The translations under genes were made by a program, and so were the position numbers. Positions 1 through 7,883 of a stretch of DNA of 64,000 nt are shown here, one piece after another. How positions within the stretch are numbered: the stretch's first letter is position 1; each line of letters begins with the position of its first letter. Origin of the DNA: Microbacterium sp. (GTDB taxonomy: Bacteria > Actinomycetota > Actinomycetes > Actinomycetales > Microbacteriaceae); NCBI GenBank assembly GCA_013823625.1, contig PNMM01000003.1, forward strand, positions 124,001 to 188,000. The letters run 5' to 3'. Under the pieces are notes generated by a model that saw nothing but the letters and a program-made list of their open reading frames with translations, was not told the DNA's origin and ran no database searches.

Positions 1-337
1 TGATCTTCGAGATCTTCTTCGCGTCGTCGCTCGAGATGCCGTTCTTGAGGCTCACCTCGATGCGAAACTCTTTGCCGCTGGGGTAGGGCTCACCCGAGTC
101 AAGGCTGCGAATGCCAATGCCGCGCTTGATCATCTTTGACTCGAGCACTTCGAGCACAGCCTTGACGCGCTCTTCGGCGGAGGCCTTGAGAAGCAGCTTT
201 TCGCCACTCCACTCGATCGAGGCGTCAACGCCCTTGAAGTCATACCGCTGCGCAACTTCTTTCTGCGCTTGGTTGACGGCGTTCTCGGCCTCCATCTTGT
301 CGACCTTGCTCACGATGTCGAATGAAGAATCAGCCAT
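1..337 (-). CDS. YajQ-family nucleotide-binding protein (partial, runs off the window start)
   Basis: Minus-strand translation starts MADSSFDIVSKVDKMEAENAVNQAQKEVAQRYDFKGVDASIEW..., typical of the YajQ family. Confidence 0.9.
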   Translation of the reverse strand, partial: MADSSFDIVSKVDKMEAENAVNQAQKEVAQRYDFKGVDASIEWSGEKLLLKASAEERVKAVLEVLESKMIKRGIGIRSLDSGEPYPSGKEFRIEVSLKNGISSDDAKKISKI

Positions 338-352
338 GCGACCATCGTAGCT

Positions 353-1120
353 ATGAGCTCTGCTGCAATCACCCGACTCATCGTCGGTGTATCCCTCGGG
401 CTCACGGTGGTCGTTGTGCTGATCGCGGTGCTGCTGCGGCCGGTCGACGCGCCGATTCGGGATGCTGAGCTCACCCCGAGCGCCACGCCCGCGCCGCGCT
501 GGGCTGAGCCGGCACCGCTGCCGCCCTCGGCGGCGACGCCCACCCGCGCGGGTGTCGCGGGCCTGGTTGATCCAGCCTGGGTAGCCGCCGTCGCTGCGGA
601 TTCGGGCATCCCCGAGCGCGTGCTCGCCGCCTACGCCGGCGCGGCGATCGCCAAGCACGCTGAACGCCCCGACTGTGTTCTCGGCTGGAACACCCTGGCC
701 GGCATCGGGTGGGTCGAGTCGCGGCACGGCAGCCACGGTGGAGCATCCGTCGCCGACGACGGAACCGTCAGCCCACCGATCATCGGCGTCGCGCTCGACG
801 GTGTCTCGACCGCCCTCATCGCCGACACTGACCGAGGCGTGATCGACGGCGACGCCGAGTTCGACCGCGCTGTCGGGCCGCTGCAGTTCATTCCCGGCAG
901 CTGGGCTAACTGGTACATCGATGCGAGCGGCGATGGGGTGGCTGACCCGCACAACATCGACGATGCGGCGCTCGCCGCGGCCAACTACCTGTGCCGTGCT
1001 GTGCCCACGCTGGGCGACGAGGCGTCATGGCGCGCGGGGATTGCCTCGTACAACGCCGAGGGCGTGTACCTCGACGCGGTCGCGACGGCGGCGGCGCGTT
1101 ACGCTGCGGCGGCCGACTGA
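353..1120 (+). CDS. Lytic transglycosylase-like protein with N-terminal membrane anchor
   Basis: ORF with TM segment and motifs GIGWVESRHG, AVGPLQFIPGSW, ANYLCR (MltB/SLT-like). Confidence 0.8.
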   Translation: MSSAAITRLIVGVSLGLTVVVVLIAVLLRPVDAPIRDAELTPSATPAPRWAEPAPLPPSAATPTRAGVAGLVDPAWVAAVAADSGIPERVLAAYAGAAIAKHAERPDCVLGWNTLAGIGWVESRHGSHGGASVADDGTVSPPIIGVALDGVSTALIADTDRGVIDGDAEFDRAVGPLQFIPGSWANWYIDASGDGVADPHNIDDAALAAANYLCRAVPTLGDEASWRAGIASYNAEGVYLDAVATAAARYAAAAD

Positions 1121-1206
1121 ACGCGCGTGGTTTCTGCACACGCTCTGGCTCTTGTATTGTTGTCGAGCGTCTTCGGTCGGTGATCACACCGGTCGGGTGC
1201 GCGCCT

Positions 1207-1291
1207 GGCGAGTTACCCAAGCGGCCAAAGGGATCTGACTGTAAATCAGACTGCTCAGCATTCGGGGGTTCGAATCCCTCACTCGCCACCA
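1207..1291 (+). tRNA. tRNA-Tyr (GTA), CCA encoded
   Basis: Acceptor GGCGAGT/ACTCGCC, anticodon loop CTGTAAA, T-arm GGGGGTTCGAATCCCTC, long variable arm, 3' ACCA. Confidence 0.95.
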
Positions 1292-2121
1292 TGTCACCCT
1301 CACTCCCCGCGACCGACGAGCTACTCTCGGTCGCGCGCGCGGTTGCCCTCGAGGCCGGCGCGCTGATTCTCGAGGCGCGTCGGGGAGCCGTTTCGGTCGC
1401 CGCCGCGAAGTCGTCGTCGGTGGATGTGGTGACGCAGGTCGATCGCGACGCCGAGTCGCTCATCCGCGGTCGTCTCGCCGAGCTGCGGCCGGGCGACGGT
1501 TTCTTCGGCGAAGAGTCAGAGGCGGAGTCGAGCACGAGTGGCCTCACCTGGGTCGTTGACCCCATCGATGGCACGGTCAACTTTCTCTATGGCATTCCGC
1601 ACTATGCCGTGAGTATCGCCGTCGTGGAGGGCGAGCCCGACCCGCAGTCGTGGCGGGCGCTCGCCGGAGTCGTCGTCAACCCCGCGTCGGGGGAGCTCTA
1701 CAGCGCCACGGCCGGCGGGGGAGCGCACCTCGGCACGCAGCGACTGCGCGTGGCTGACGCCACCTCGCTCGAGCAGTCGTTGCTCGCCACGGGCTTTGCC
1801 TACCGTGCCGAGACGCGCGCCGAGCAGGGCGCGGCCGTAGCGCGACTGCTGCCGCGCGTGCGCGACATTCGCCGCATGGGCACGGCGTCGCTCGACCTCT
1901 GCGCCGTGGCCTCGGGGCGAGTGAACGCGTACTTCGAGCGCACGCTGAATCCGTGGGATCACGCGGCCGGCGCACTCATTGCGACCGAGGCAGGGGCCGC
2001 CGTCGAGGGGATGCCCGGCGCTCGCGCTGACCATCGGTTCACGCTCGCGGCGCATCCCGAATCGATCGGCGATCTGCGTGCTCTGCTGGCCGAGGTGGGG
2101 GCGTTTCCCGCCGCGTCGTAG
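1291..2121 (+). CDS. Inositol monophosphatase family protein
   Basis: MSPSLPATDELLSVARAVALEAG...GEES...WVVDPIDGTVNF...WDHAAGALIATEAG; longer ORF from 991 rejected because it reads through the tRNA. Confidence 0.88.
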   Translation: MSPSLPATDELLSVARAVALEAGALILEARRGAVSVAAAKSSSVDVVTQVDRDAESLIRGRLAELRPGDGFFGEESEAESSTSGLTWVVDPIDGTVNFLYGIPHYAVSIAVVEGEPDPQSWRALAGVVVNPASGELYSATAGGGAHLGTQRLRVADATSLEQSLLATGFAYRAETRAEQGAAVARLLPRVRDIRRMGTASLDLCAVASGRVNAYFERTLNPWDHAAGALIATEAGAAVEGMPGARADHRFTLAAHPESIGDLRALLAEVGAFPAAS

Positions 2122-2229
2122 CCCGAGTGGCGCCGATGTGAAGCCCAAGAACGAGCCGCGAAAAGCCCTGCCCGACTTTGCCTCGGTGCGAGACCGGGTT
2201 AGGCTTTACCAATCCGTGATAATCCGCCG

Positions 2230-2317
2230 CGTATCGTGGTGGGCGCGGTGAGCCGGTTCTTGCCCCTTGTGCGGGTGAAGACCGCACCGGCCGCCCGGCC
2301 CTGCACCGACCGATACG
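2230..2317 (+). promoter_or_regulatory. Candidate structured 5' leader of the M23 peptidase gene
   Basis: CGTATCG (2230-2236) pairs with CGATACG (2311-2317); internal hairpin GTGCGG-GTGAAGA-CCGCAC; -10-like GATAAT at 2218. Confidence 0.4.
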
Positions 2318-2345
2318 TACCCGATATCTGAGGCTGACTGACACC

Positions 2346-3644
2346 GTGACTGCAGAGAACCCGTGGCTGACGGGAGGTTCGAACCCCGAACCGACCGACG
2401 CCGAAACAGACCCGTTTCGGGCTCTGGGGTTCGGATTCTCTGAGGAATCCCCGACGATGGCGGCGGATGTCGTTCAGCCCCGCGTCGAACCCGCGGCCTC
2501 CGCGCCGTCGGTGAGCGCCCAGTCCGCGCCGTGGAATGCGGCCCCGGCTCCCTCCCCCGATTCCTGGCAATTGGCAGCGCCTCCTACACCTCAGGCACGT
2601 GTTGCCCCCTCCGCGCCGGCAGCGGCACCAGCGGTGCAGCCCACGAGCCGTCGGGCCCTGCGCGATGCCGAGCGCGTCGAGCCCGCCACGACGGGCTTCC
2701 CCGGCACCGCCGCCGCCGAGCAGGTCACGCCAGCAGCGAGCTATGGCGCCGCGACCGTGAGCACCGTCAGCGCCGTGAGCCCTGCAGTCTCGAGCCCTGC
2801 GCCGTCAACGCGTCGTTCCGCGCGTGCCGCGGTCAGTGCCCCGCCGCCTCGGCCCACCACGGCGACGGCCCCCACGCGGCCCGTCGCGGCACCCTCGTCC
2901 CAGGTTCCCCTGGGTCGCCGCATCGCCAAGAAGGCCTTTCCGCCGGCCGTCATGCTCGCGGTCGCCTCGTTGCTCGTCGGCACCTCGGTACCGGCCAACG
3001 CCCTTTTCGATCCGGATGCTCCGCCCGCGTCGGTCGCCCTCTCATCGATCGCCGACGCCAAGGCGCCCGAGACCGTCGCCCTCGAAGACCAGGTTCTCGA
3101 GGCCGAAGCCGTGGGCGATCTTGCGACGACCGCCGCGGCGCGCGACTCGTGGACGGTCACGTCGTACGCAGAGATGTTGCGGTTGCGCTACGGCAGCCTG
3201 TCGTACTCGTACAACGCGGCGAGCACCGGGCCGATCCGCTGGCCGTTCCCCTTCGCGGCCAAGGTCACGTCGGGCTTCGGTGACCGCGTCGCTCCGTGTC
3301 GCGGGTGTTCGTCGTATCACCGAGGCGTTGACTTCGATGCGGGATACGGTGCTCCGGTTGGCGCCATCGCCGACGGCATCGTCACGGCCGTCGGCCGGTC
3401 AAGCTCGTTTGGCTACCGCGTTGAGGTCGAGCACATCATCAATGGCCAGAAGGTGCTCTCGCTCTACGCACACCTCATCGACAACAGTTCGGTGCTGACG
3501 GTCGGTGCTCCCGTGGTTGCGGGCGAGATCGTCGGCGCCCTCGGCAACACGGGCCTTTCGACCGGCCCGCACCTCCACCTCGAGATTCACGTCGACGGCG
3601 TTCCCATCGATCCGTTCGCCTGGCTCGTCGCCAACACGGCCTAG
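2346..3644 (+). CDS. M23 family metallopeptidase (LytM/peptidoglycan hydrolase) with Ala/Pro-rich N-terminus and TM
   Basis: C-terminal M23 motifs YHRGVDFDAGYGAPV, GNTGLSTGPHLHLEIH. Confidence 0.9.
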   Translation: MTAENPWLTGGSNPEPTDAETDPFRALGFGFSEESPTMAADVVQPRVEPAASAPSVSAQSAPWNAAPAPSPDSWQLAAPPTPQARVAPSAPAAAPAVQPTSRRALRDAERVEPATTGFPGTAAAEQVTPAASYGAATVSTVSAVSPAVSSPAPSTRRSARAAVSAPPPRPTTATAPTRPVAAPSSQVPLGRRIAKKAFPPAVMLAVASLLVGTSVPANALFDPDAPPASVALSSIADAKAPETVALEDQVLEAEAVGDLATTAAARDSWTVTSYAEMLRLRYGSLSYSYNAASTGPIRWPFPFAAKVTSGFGDRVAPCRGCSSYHRGVDFDAGYGAPVGAIADGIVTAVGRSSSFGYRVEVEHIINGQKVLSLYAHLIDNSSVLTVGAPVVAGEIVGALGNTGLSTGPHLHLEIHVDGVPIDPFAWLVANTA

Positions 3645-3684
3645 CGGTTCTCGCACGTCGGTTCTTGCTCGCGCACTGCCCGCG

Positions 3685-5394
3685 TTAGTCGGTGATGATC
3701 CACACCGTCGTGTCTGCTGGGAGTAGTCCGCTCTCGAGTGCGCCACTAGCAAGAACGAGTTCGCCCGCGGGGAGTTCGACGGCGGTCGCGCCTGTATTGG
3801 CGATCACCGAGATGGCGCCATTGCGCAGGGCGACGACGTCGCTGCCGAACCCATCGAGCCACGTGACCGAGCCCGTGCCGAGCGCGAACTGCGCCCGTGC
3901 CGCAAGGGCCGCTCGGTAGAGCTCGAGGGTTGACCCGGGGTTGCCGGCTTGCTGGTCGCGGGCATAGCTCGCGAAGAGTGGTGGTTGCGGCAACCAGCTC
4001 GCGCCGGAGTCGCTGAACCCGAACGACGGAGCAGCGCTCTCCCAGGGAATCGGCACTCGGCATCCGTCACGGCCGTAGACCTCACCGTTGGTGCGGTGGA
4101 AGGTGGGGTCTTCGCGCACGTGGTCGTCGAGCTCGATGACCTCGGGGAGCCCGAGCTCTTCGCCCTGGTAGAGGTAGGCGCTGCCCGGCAGGCTCATCAT
4201 CAGGGCCGATGCCGCACGGGCGCGTCGAAGCCCCAGGGCCTCGTCGGGTTTGTCGGCCGACTTCGGGCCGATGCCCGTGGCGGGGGAGGCATCGGCAGCG
4301 CTGAGGCCATAGCGGCTCGCGTGGCGAACGACGTCGTGGTTCGAGAGCACCCAGGTGCTGGGTGCCCCGACCGCGGTGAAGGCCGCGATCGACTCGTCGA
4401 TGACCGAGCGCAAGCGCGCTGCGTTCCAGGGGGTTCCGAGGTAGCTGAAGTTGAAGGCTTGGTGCATCTCGTCAGAGCGCACCCACAGGGCGGCCTTCGC
4501 GAGGGGCTCGACCCACGCCTCGGCGCACAGCACGCGGTCGCCCGAGTACTCAGCGAGCACGGCATTCCAGTCGCGCCAGACATCGTGCACTTCGGGCTGC
4601 GCCCAATAGGGCACCTCGTCGGGCGCCGAGATCGAATCGGCGAGCCCACCCGCCTCGGCGACCTGCACGATGTCGGGCAGGCAGTCTTTCTTCATGAGTC
4701 CGTGGGCCACATCGACGCGAAAACCGTCGACGCCGCGGTCGAGCCAGAAGCGCAGAATCTGTCGGAACTGCTCCCAAACCCAGGGGTTCTTCCAGTTGAA
4801 GTCGGGCTGCGAGGTGTCGAAGATGTGCAGGTACCACGGGCCGGGCGTGCCGTCGGCTTCGGTGATGCGCGTCCAGGCGTTGCCGCCGAAGATCGACTGC
4901 CAGTTGTTCGGGGGTAACTCGCCGTTCTCGCCACGACCCTCACGGAACATGAAGCGGTCGCGCTCGGGTGATCCGGGGCCGGCGGCCAGGGCATCCCGAA
5001 ACCACGGGTGATCACTCGAGCAGTGATTCGGAACCAGGTCGACGATCACCCGCAGGCCTAGGTCGTGGGCGCGGCCGCGGAGAACGTCGAAGTCGTCGAG
5101 CGTGCCAAAGATCGGGTCGACGTCGCAGTAGTCACTGACGTCGTAGCCCGCGTCGCGCTGCGGCGAACGGAAGAACGGCGAGAGCCACACGGCGTCAACG
5201 CCGAGGTCGCGCAACGAGCCCAAGCGCTCGGTGATGCCTGCCAGATCGCCGATGCCGTCGCCGCTCGCGTCGGCGAATGATCGCGGGTAGATCTGGTAGA
5301 TCACGGCTGAGCGCCACCACTCATCGCCCTTGCTGGAGGAGTGCTGGTGGTCGAAAGCTCGGGTTTCGGTCGAGGTGGTGGTCTCGTTCGGCAT
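3685..5394 (-). CDS. GH13 alpha-glucosidase / oligo-1,6-glucosidase
   Basis: WWRSAVIYQIYPRSFADASGDGIGDLAGI, GFRVDVAHGL, LCAEAW, LSNHDVVRHASR. Confidence 0.93.
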   Translation of the reverse strand: MPNETTTSTETRAFDHQHSSSKGDEWWRSAVIYQIYPRSFADASGDGIGDLAGITERLGSLRDLGVDAVWLSPFFRSPQRDAGYDVSDYCDVDPIFGTLDDFDVLRGRAHDLGLRVIVDLVPNHCSSDHPWFRDALAAGPGSPERDRFMFREGRGENGELPPNNWQSIFGGNAWTRITEADGTPGPWYLHIFDTSQPDFNWKNPWVWEQFRQILRFWLDRGVDGFRVDVAHGLMKKDCLPDIVQVAEAGGLADSISAPDEVPYWAQPEVHDVWRDWNAVLAEYSGDRVLCAEAWVEPLAKAALWVRSDEMHQAFNFSYLGTPWNAARLRSVIDESIAAFTAVGAPSTWVLSNHDVVRHASRYGLSAADASPATGIGPKSADKPDEALGLRRARAASALMMSLPGSAYLYQGEELGLPEVIELDDHVREDPTFHRTNGEVYGRDGCRVPIPWESAAPSFGFSDSGASWLPQPPLFASYARDQQAGNPGSTLELYRAALAARAQFALGTGSVTWLDGFGSDVVALRNGAISVIANTGATAVELPAGELVLASGALESGLLPADTTVWIITD

Positions 5395-5425
5395 TCCGCC
5401 ACCTTATGACACGGATTCGACGAAT

Positions 5426-5441
5426 GTGGAATCGGTTCCAC
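5426..5441. promoter_or_regulatory. LacI-type operator candidate upstream of the alpha-glucosidase
   Basis: Near-palindrome GTGGAATCGGTTCCAC 32 bp upstream of the start; resembles the palindrome at 33522-33535. Confidence 0.6.
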
Positions 5442-5542
5442 GCCAGAATTCAGGATGGTGCAGCACCTCACGAGGTTCGGGCCCCCGGTCGCCAGGTGCT
5501 AATCTTCTCTGGTGCCAATCGCCGTTCGCGGCCGTGGCAACG

Positions 5543-5613
<71 letters not shown>

Positions 5614-5659
5614 CCGGTTCTCTCACCGTGGCTGTGCAGCCGCACGAGGGTTCCTGCCC

Positions 5660-5736
5660 GGCGGGGTAGCTCAGGTGGTTAGAGCACACGGCTCATAATC
5701 GTGGTGTCGCGGGTTCGAGTCCCGCCCTCGCTACCA
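5660..5736 (+). tRNA. tRNA-Met (CAT)
   Basis: Anticodon loop CTCATAA, T-arm GCGGGTTCGAGTCCCGC, encoded CCA; acceptor contains G-U pairs. Confidence 0.92.
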
Positions 5737-5802
5737 ATACCGATCTCGCTATTTTTGATGCGAACGGGTCGTGCGCGCCACGAGTTCACTTCGCACTGCG
5801 TG

Positions 5803-6333
5803 TCAACCCGTCTGCTGATGCTTGTCGTCGAGACTGGCCAGCAACTTCCGAACGGCGTTGTCTAGGGCCGCGAGTTCCTCGGGGTTCAGTGCGGCGATGA
5901 GGCGCGACTCGTTCGCGCTGTGCTTGGTAATGAGGTCGTCGGTAAGTCGTAACCCCTCGGCGGTAAGCCCAACAAGCAGGCTGCGGCGGTCGGATCCATT
6001 GCTGTGGCGATCGACTAGGCCGCGTTCCTCGAGCCGGTCGATGCGTTTCGTCATGCCACCCCGGCTCGTTAAGGCTGCGTCCGCGAGCTGCGAGGGCGTG
6101 AGCTGGTAGGGCGCCCCGTTCCGGCGCAGGGCCGCTAGCACGTTGAACTCGCCGCGATCGAGACCCGCCTGCGCAAAAACCGTGTCGATACGTCTCCCCC
6201 CGAGGAGCCCAAGCTGGGCAAGCCGGGCGAGCGGCGCCATGGCGTCAAAGCTGAGGTCAGGGCGTTCGTGCTGCCACTGAGCGACGGCGAAGTCGGCCGA
6301 ATCCCGATAGTCGAGCGGGTCAATATGATTCAC
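5803..6333 (-). CDS. MarR family transcriptional regulator
   Basis: LTPSQLADAALTSRGGMTKRIDRLEERGLVDRHSNGSDRRSLLVGLTAEG; GTG start chosen over the longer ORF. Confidence 0.88.
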   Translation of the reverse strand: MNHIDPLDYRDSADFAVAQWQHERPDLSFDAMAPLARLAQLGLLGGRRIDTVFAQAGLDRGEFNVLAALRRNGAPYQLTPSQLADAALTSRGGMTKRIDRLEERGLVDRHSNGSDRRSLLVGLTAEGLRLTDDLITKHSANESRLIAALNPEELAALDNAVRKLLASLDDKHQQTG

Positions 6334-6341
6334 GATGATAT

Positions 6342-6357
6342 AGTATCGCAAGAAACT
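6342..6357. promoter_or_regulatory. Candidate MarR operator between divergent genes
   Basis: Imperfect inverted repeat AGTATC-GCAA-GAAACT. Confidence 0.4.
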
Positions 6358-6375
6358 TATTGGGAGGTAGCCAGC

Positions 6376-6825
6376 GTGCCAGTCGTTACTCAAGGCCGAG
6401 CCGTCATTGACGTGCCCGCAAGCACGGCGTGGGCGCTGCTCGCCGACTATGCAAATGACCCGCTCTGGCGAAAAGGGGTAACCCGCATGGATCAGAGGCC
6501 TCAGGGCCTGGTCTGCGACGGCGCGCACGTTGTCGAGGAACTGCGGATTCTTGGTCGAACCGTGGTCACCCAGATTGAGCTGCATGACGTTCAACCGGGG
6601 ACCAGTTTCGCGTGGCGTGCGATCGACGGTCCAGGCGCGCACGGCACTCGCGCAATCATCCCGTTAGGCTCGGCGCGTTGCGAGATCCGCACCTATCGCG
6701 AGATCACTCTGCGCGGCCTCGACCGGCTTCTGCACCCGGTCGTGTCCTGGAGCATGGCTCGAACCGAGCGTGACGACCTGCGCCGAGCGGCTGCGCTGGT
6801 CGCCGAGCACGCTGCTTCTCGGTGA
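6376..6825 (+). CDS. SRPBCC (polyketide cyclase/dehydrase-like) family protein
   Basis: VPVVTQGRAVIDVPASTAWALLADYANDPLWRKGV..., START-fold pattern. Confidence 0.78.
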   Translation: MPVVTQGRAVIDVPASTAWALLADYANDPLWRKGVTRMDQRPQGLVCDGAHVVEELRILGRTVVTQIELHDVQPGTSFAWRAIDGPGAHGTRAIIPLGSARCEIRTYREITLRGLDRLLHPVVSWSMARTERDDLRRAAALVAEHAASR

Positions 6826-6888
6826 AAGTGGGCGAGTCGCTAAGCCGATAGAAGCTATGGGCATCATGTGCGCGGACAGGCAGAGCGC

Positions 6889-7485
6889 TCAGTAACCCGT
6901 GCGCTCGTCGAGCAGGCGCTGCAGATCGGCCTTGACGCCGGCGACCGCCTCGCGGTGTTCCTCATCACTCACGGGTACCCGCTGTGCGCGGGGAATCAGT
7001 CGCGCCTGCATGAGCTCGCTGAGCGTTTCGTCGCGCGCCCGCAACGCGAGGTCGCGCACGATTGTCTCGTCGTCGTGAGCCGCCCTCAGCCGCTCGACCA
7101 CGCCGCGCAGCGTCCGACTGCGCGCGCTCAGTCGCACAACCTCGTCACGGCCGTGGCGGATGCGCGCCAACTCGCGCCGCGACCGCGCCGTGCGCGAGGC
7201 GCGTTCGGTGGGGGCGGCGGCGTCGCTGTCGTGCGACAACCGCGTCGCCGTCTCGTCGAGCTCGGTGATGAGGGCCGAGATTGCGCGACGAGCGAGGTCA
7301 CTGGCTTCTGCTTCGTTCCACGGCTCACCGTCGCGCACAGTGCGCATAATGACGCCGTTCTTGACCGACAAGCGCACGGCAGTGAGCGCCACGATGAAAC
7401 CCTCGTCGATCTGGTGACTCAAGTCGCGCGGCGCCGCGGGTCGCGCAGGGGCGACCGTACGAGCGGGAGCGGGCCAAAAGCGCAT
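6889..7485 (-). CDS. Conserved hypothetical actinobacterial protein
   Basis: Long ORF with GVIMRTVRDGEPWNEAEASDLARRAI; no confident domain. Confidence 0.7.
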   Translation of the reverse strand: MRFWPAPARTVAPARPAAPRDLSHQIDEGFIVALTAVRLSVKNGVIMRTVRDGEPWNEAEASDLARRAISALITELDETATRLSHDSDAAAPTERASRTARSRRELARIRHGRDEVVRLSARSRTLRGVVERLRAAHDDETIVRDLALRARDETLSELMQARLIPRAQRVPVSDEEHREAVAGVKADLQRLLDERTGY

Positions 7486-7611
7486 GACGACCTTCGCAAA
7501 CTCGTGGGCGAGAGATCTCTAGCGTACGGCGCGTGCCTGCGTGGGTGCCGGGGGCCGGCGGAGAGCATCCCGAAAAACAGACCCGCGACACGCCGAAAAC
7601 ACAACATGTAG

Positions 7612-7645
7612 GGGAATGACATTGCTGTCATTCCCGTTATATAGT
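7612..7645 (+). promoter_or_regulatory. Promoter with perfect inverted-repeat operator
   Basis: GGGAATGACA-TTGC-TGTCATTCCC (7612-7635) overlapping a possible -35 ATGACA (7616-7621), 18-bp spacer, -10 TATAGT (7640-7645). Confidence 0.7.
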
Positions 7646-7695
7646 GAGACCCCTAGCCGCCCGGGGCGGAGATTTTCAGCAGAAGGAGGTCCGTC

Positions 7696-7779
7696 ATGGA
7701 CAACGACAACGAGACCGTTGGCGGCTACGCCGTGCCCGTCGACCCGATGGACATGCTGCAGTGCGAGAGCTGCCAGTAG
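7696..7779 (+). CDS. 27-aa small peptide, candidate RiPP-like precursor or signalling peptide (MDNDNETVGGYAVPVDPMDMLQCESCQ)
   Basis: Strong SD AAGGAGG (7683-7689) at ideal spacing, promoter upstream, terminator hairpin downstream; absent from the supplied ORF track because of its length. Confidence 0.7.
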   Translation: MDNDNETVGGYAVPVDPMDMLQCESCQ

Positions 7780-7800
7780 CCCGCTGACACACGAACCACC

Positions 7801-7838
7801 GAAACCCCGGAACGCCGACGACGGCGCTCCGGGGTTTC
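7801..7838 (+). terminator. Rho-independent terminator/attenuator between the small peptide and phosphotransferase genes
   Basis: GAAACCCCGGA / TCCGGGGTTTC 11-bp stem with inner CGCC/GGCG. Confidence 0.75.
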
Positions 7839-7883
7839 GCTTAGGCCCTGTTTTTCGATTTCCCCCGGCCGGAGGAGGACACC

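Noticed and set aside
991-1290. N-terminal extension of the inositol monophosphatase ORF
   Set aside because: Runs through the lytic transglycosylase end and the tRNA-Tyr gene; the homologous region begins at 1291
2180-2345. ydaO (c-di-AMP) riboswitch before the M23 gene
   Set aside because: Context fits but the conserved ydaO sequence elements could not be recognised by eye; kept only as an unnamed structured leader
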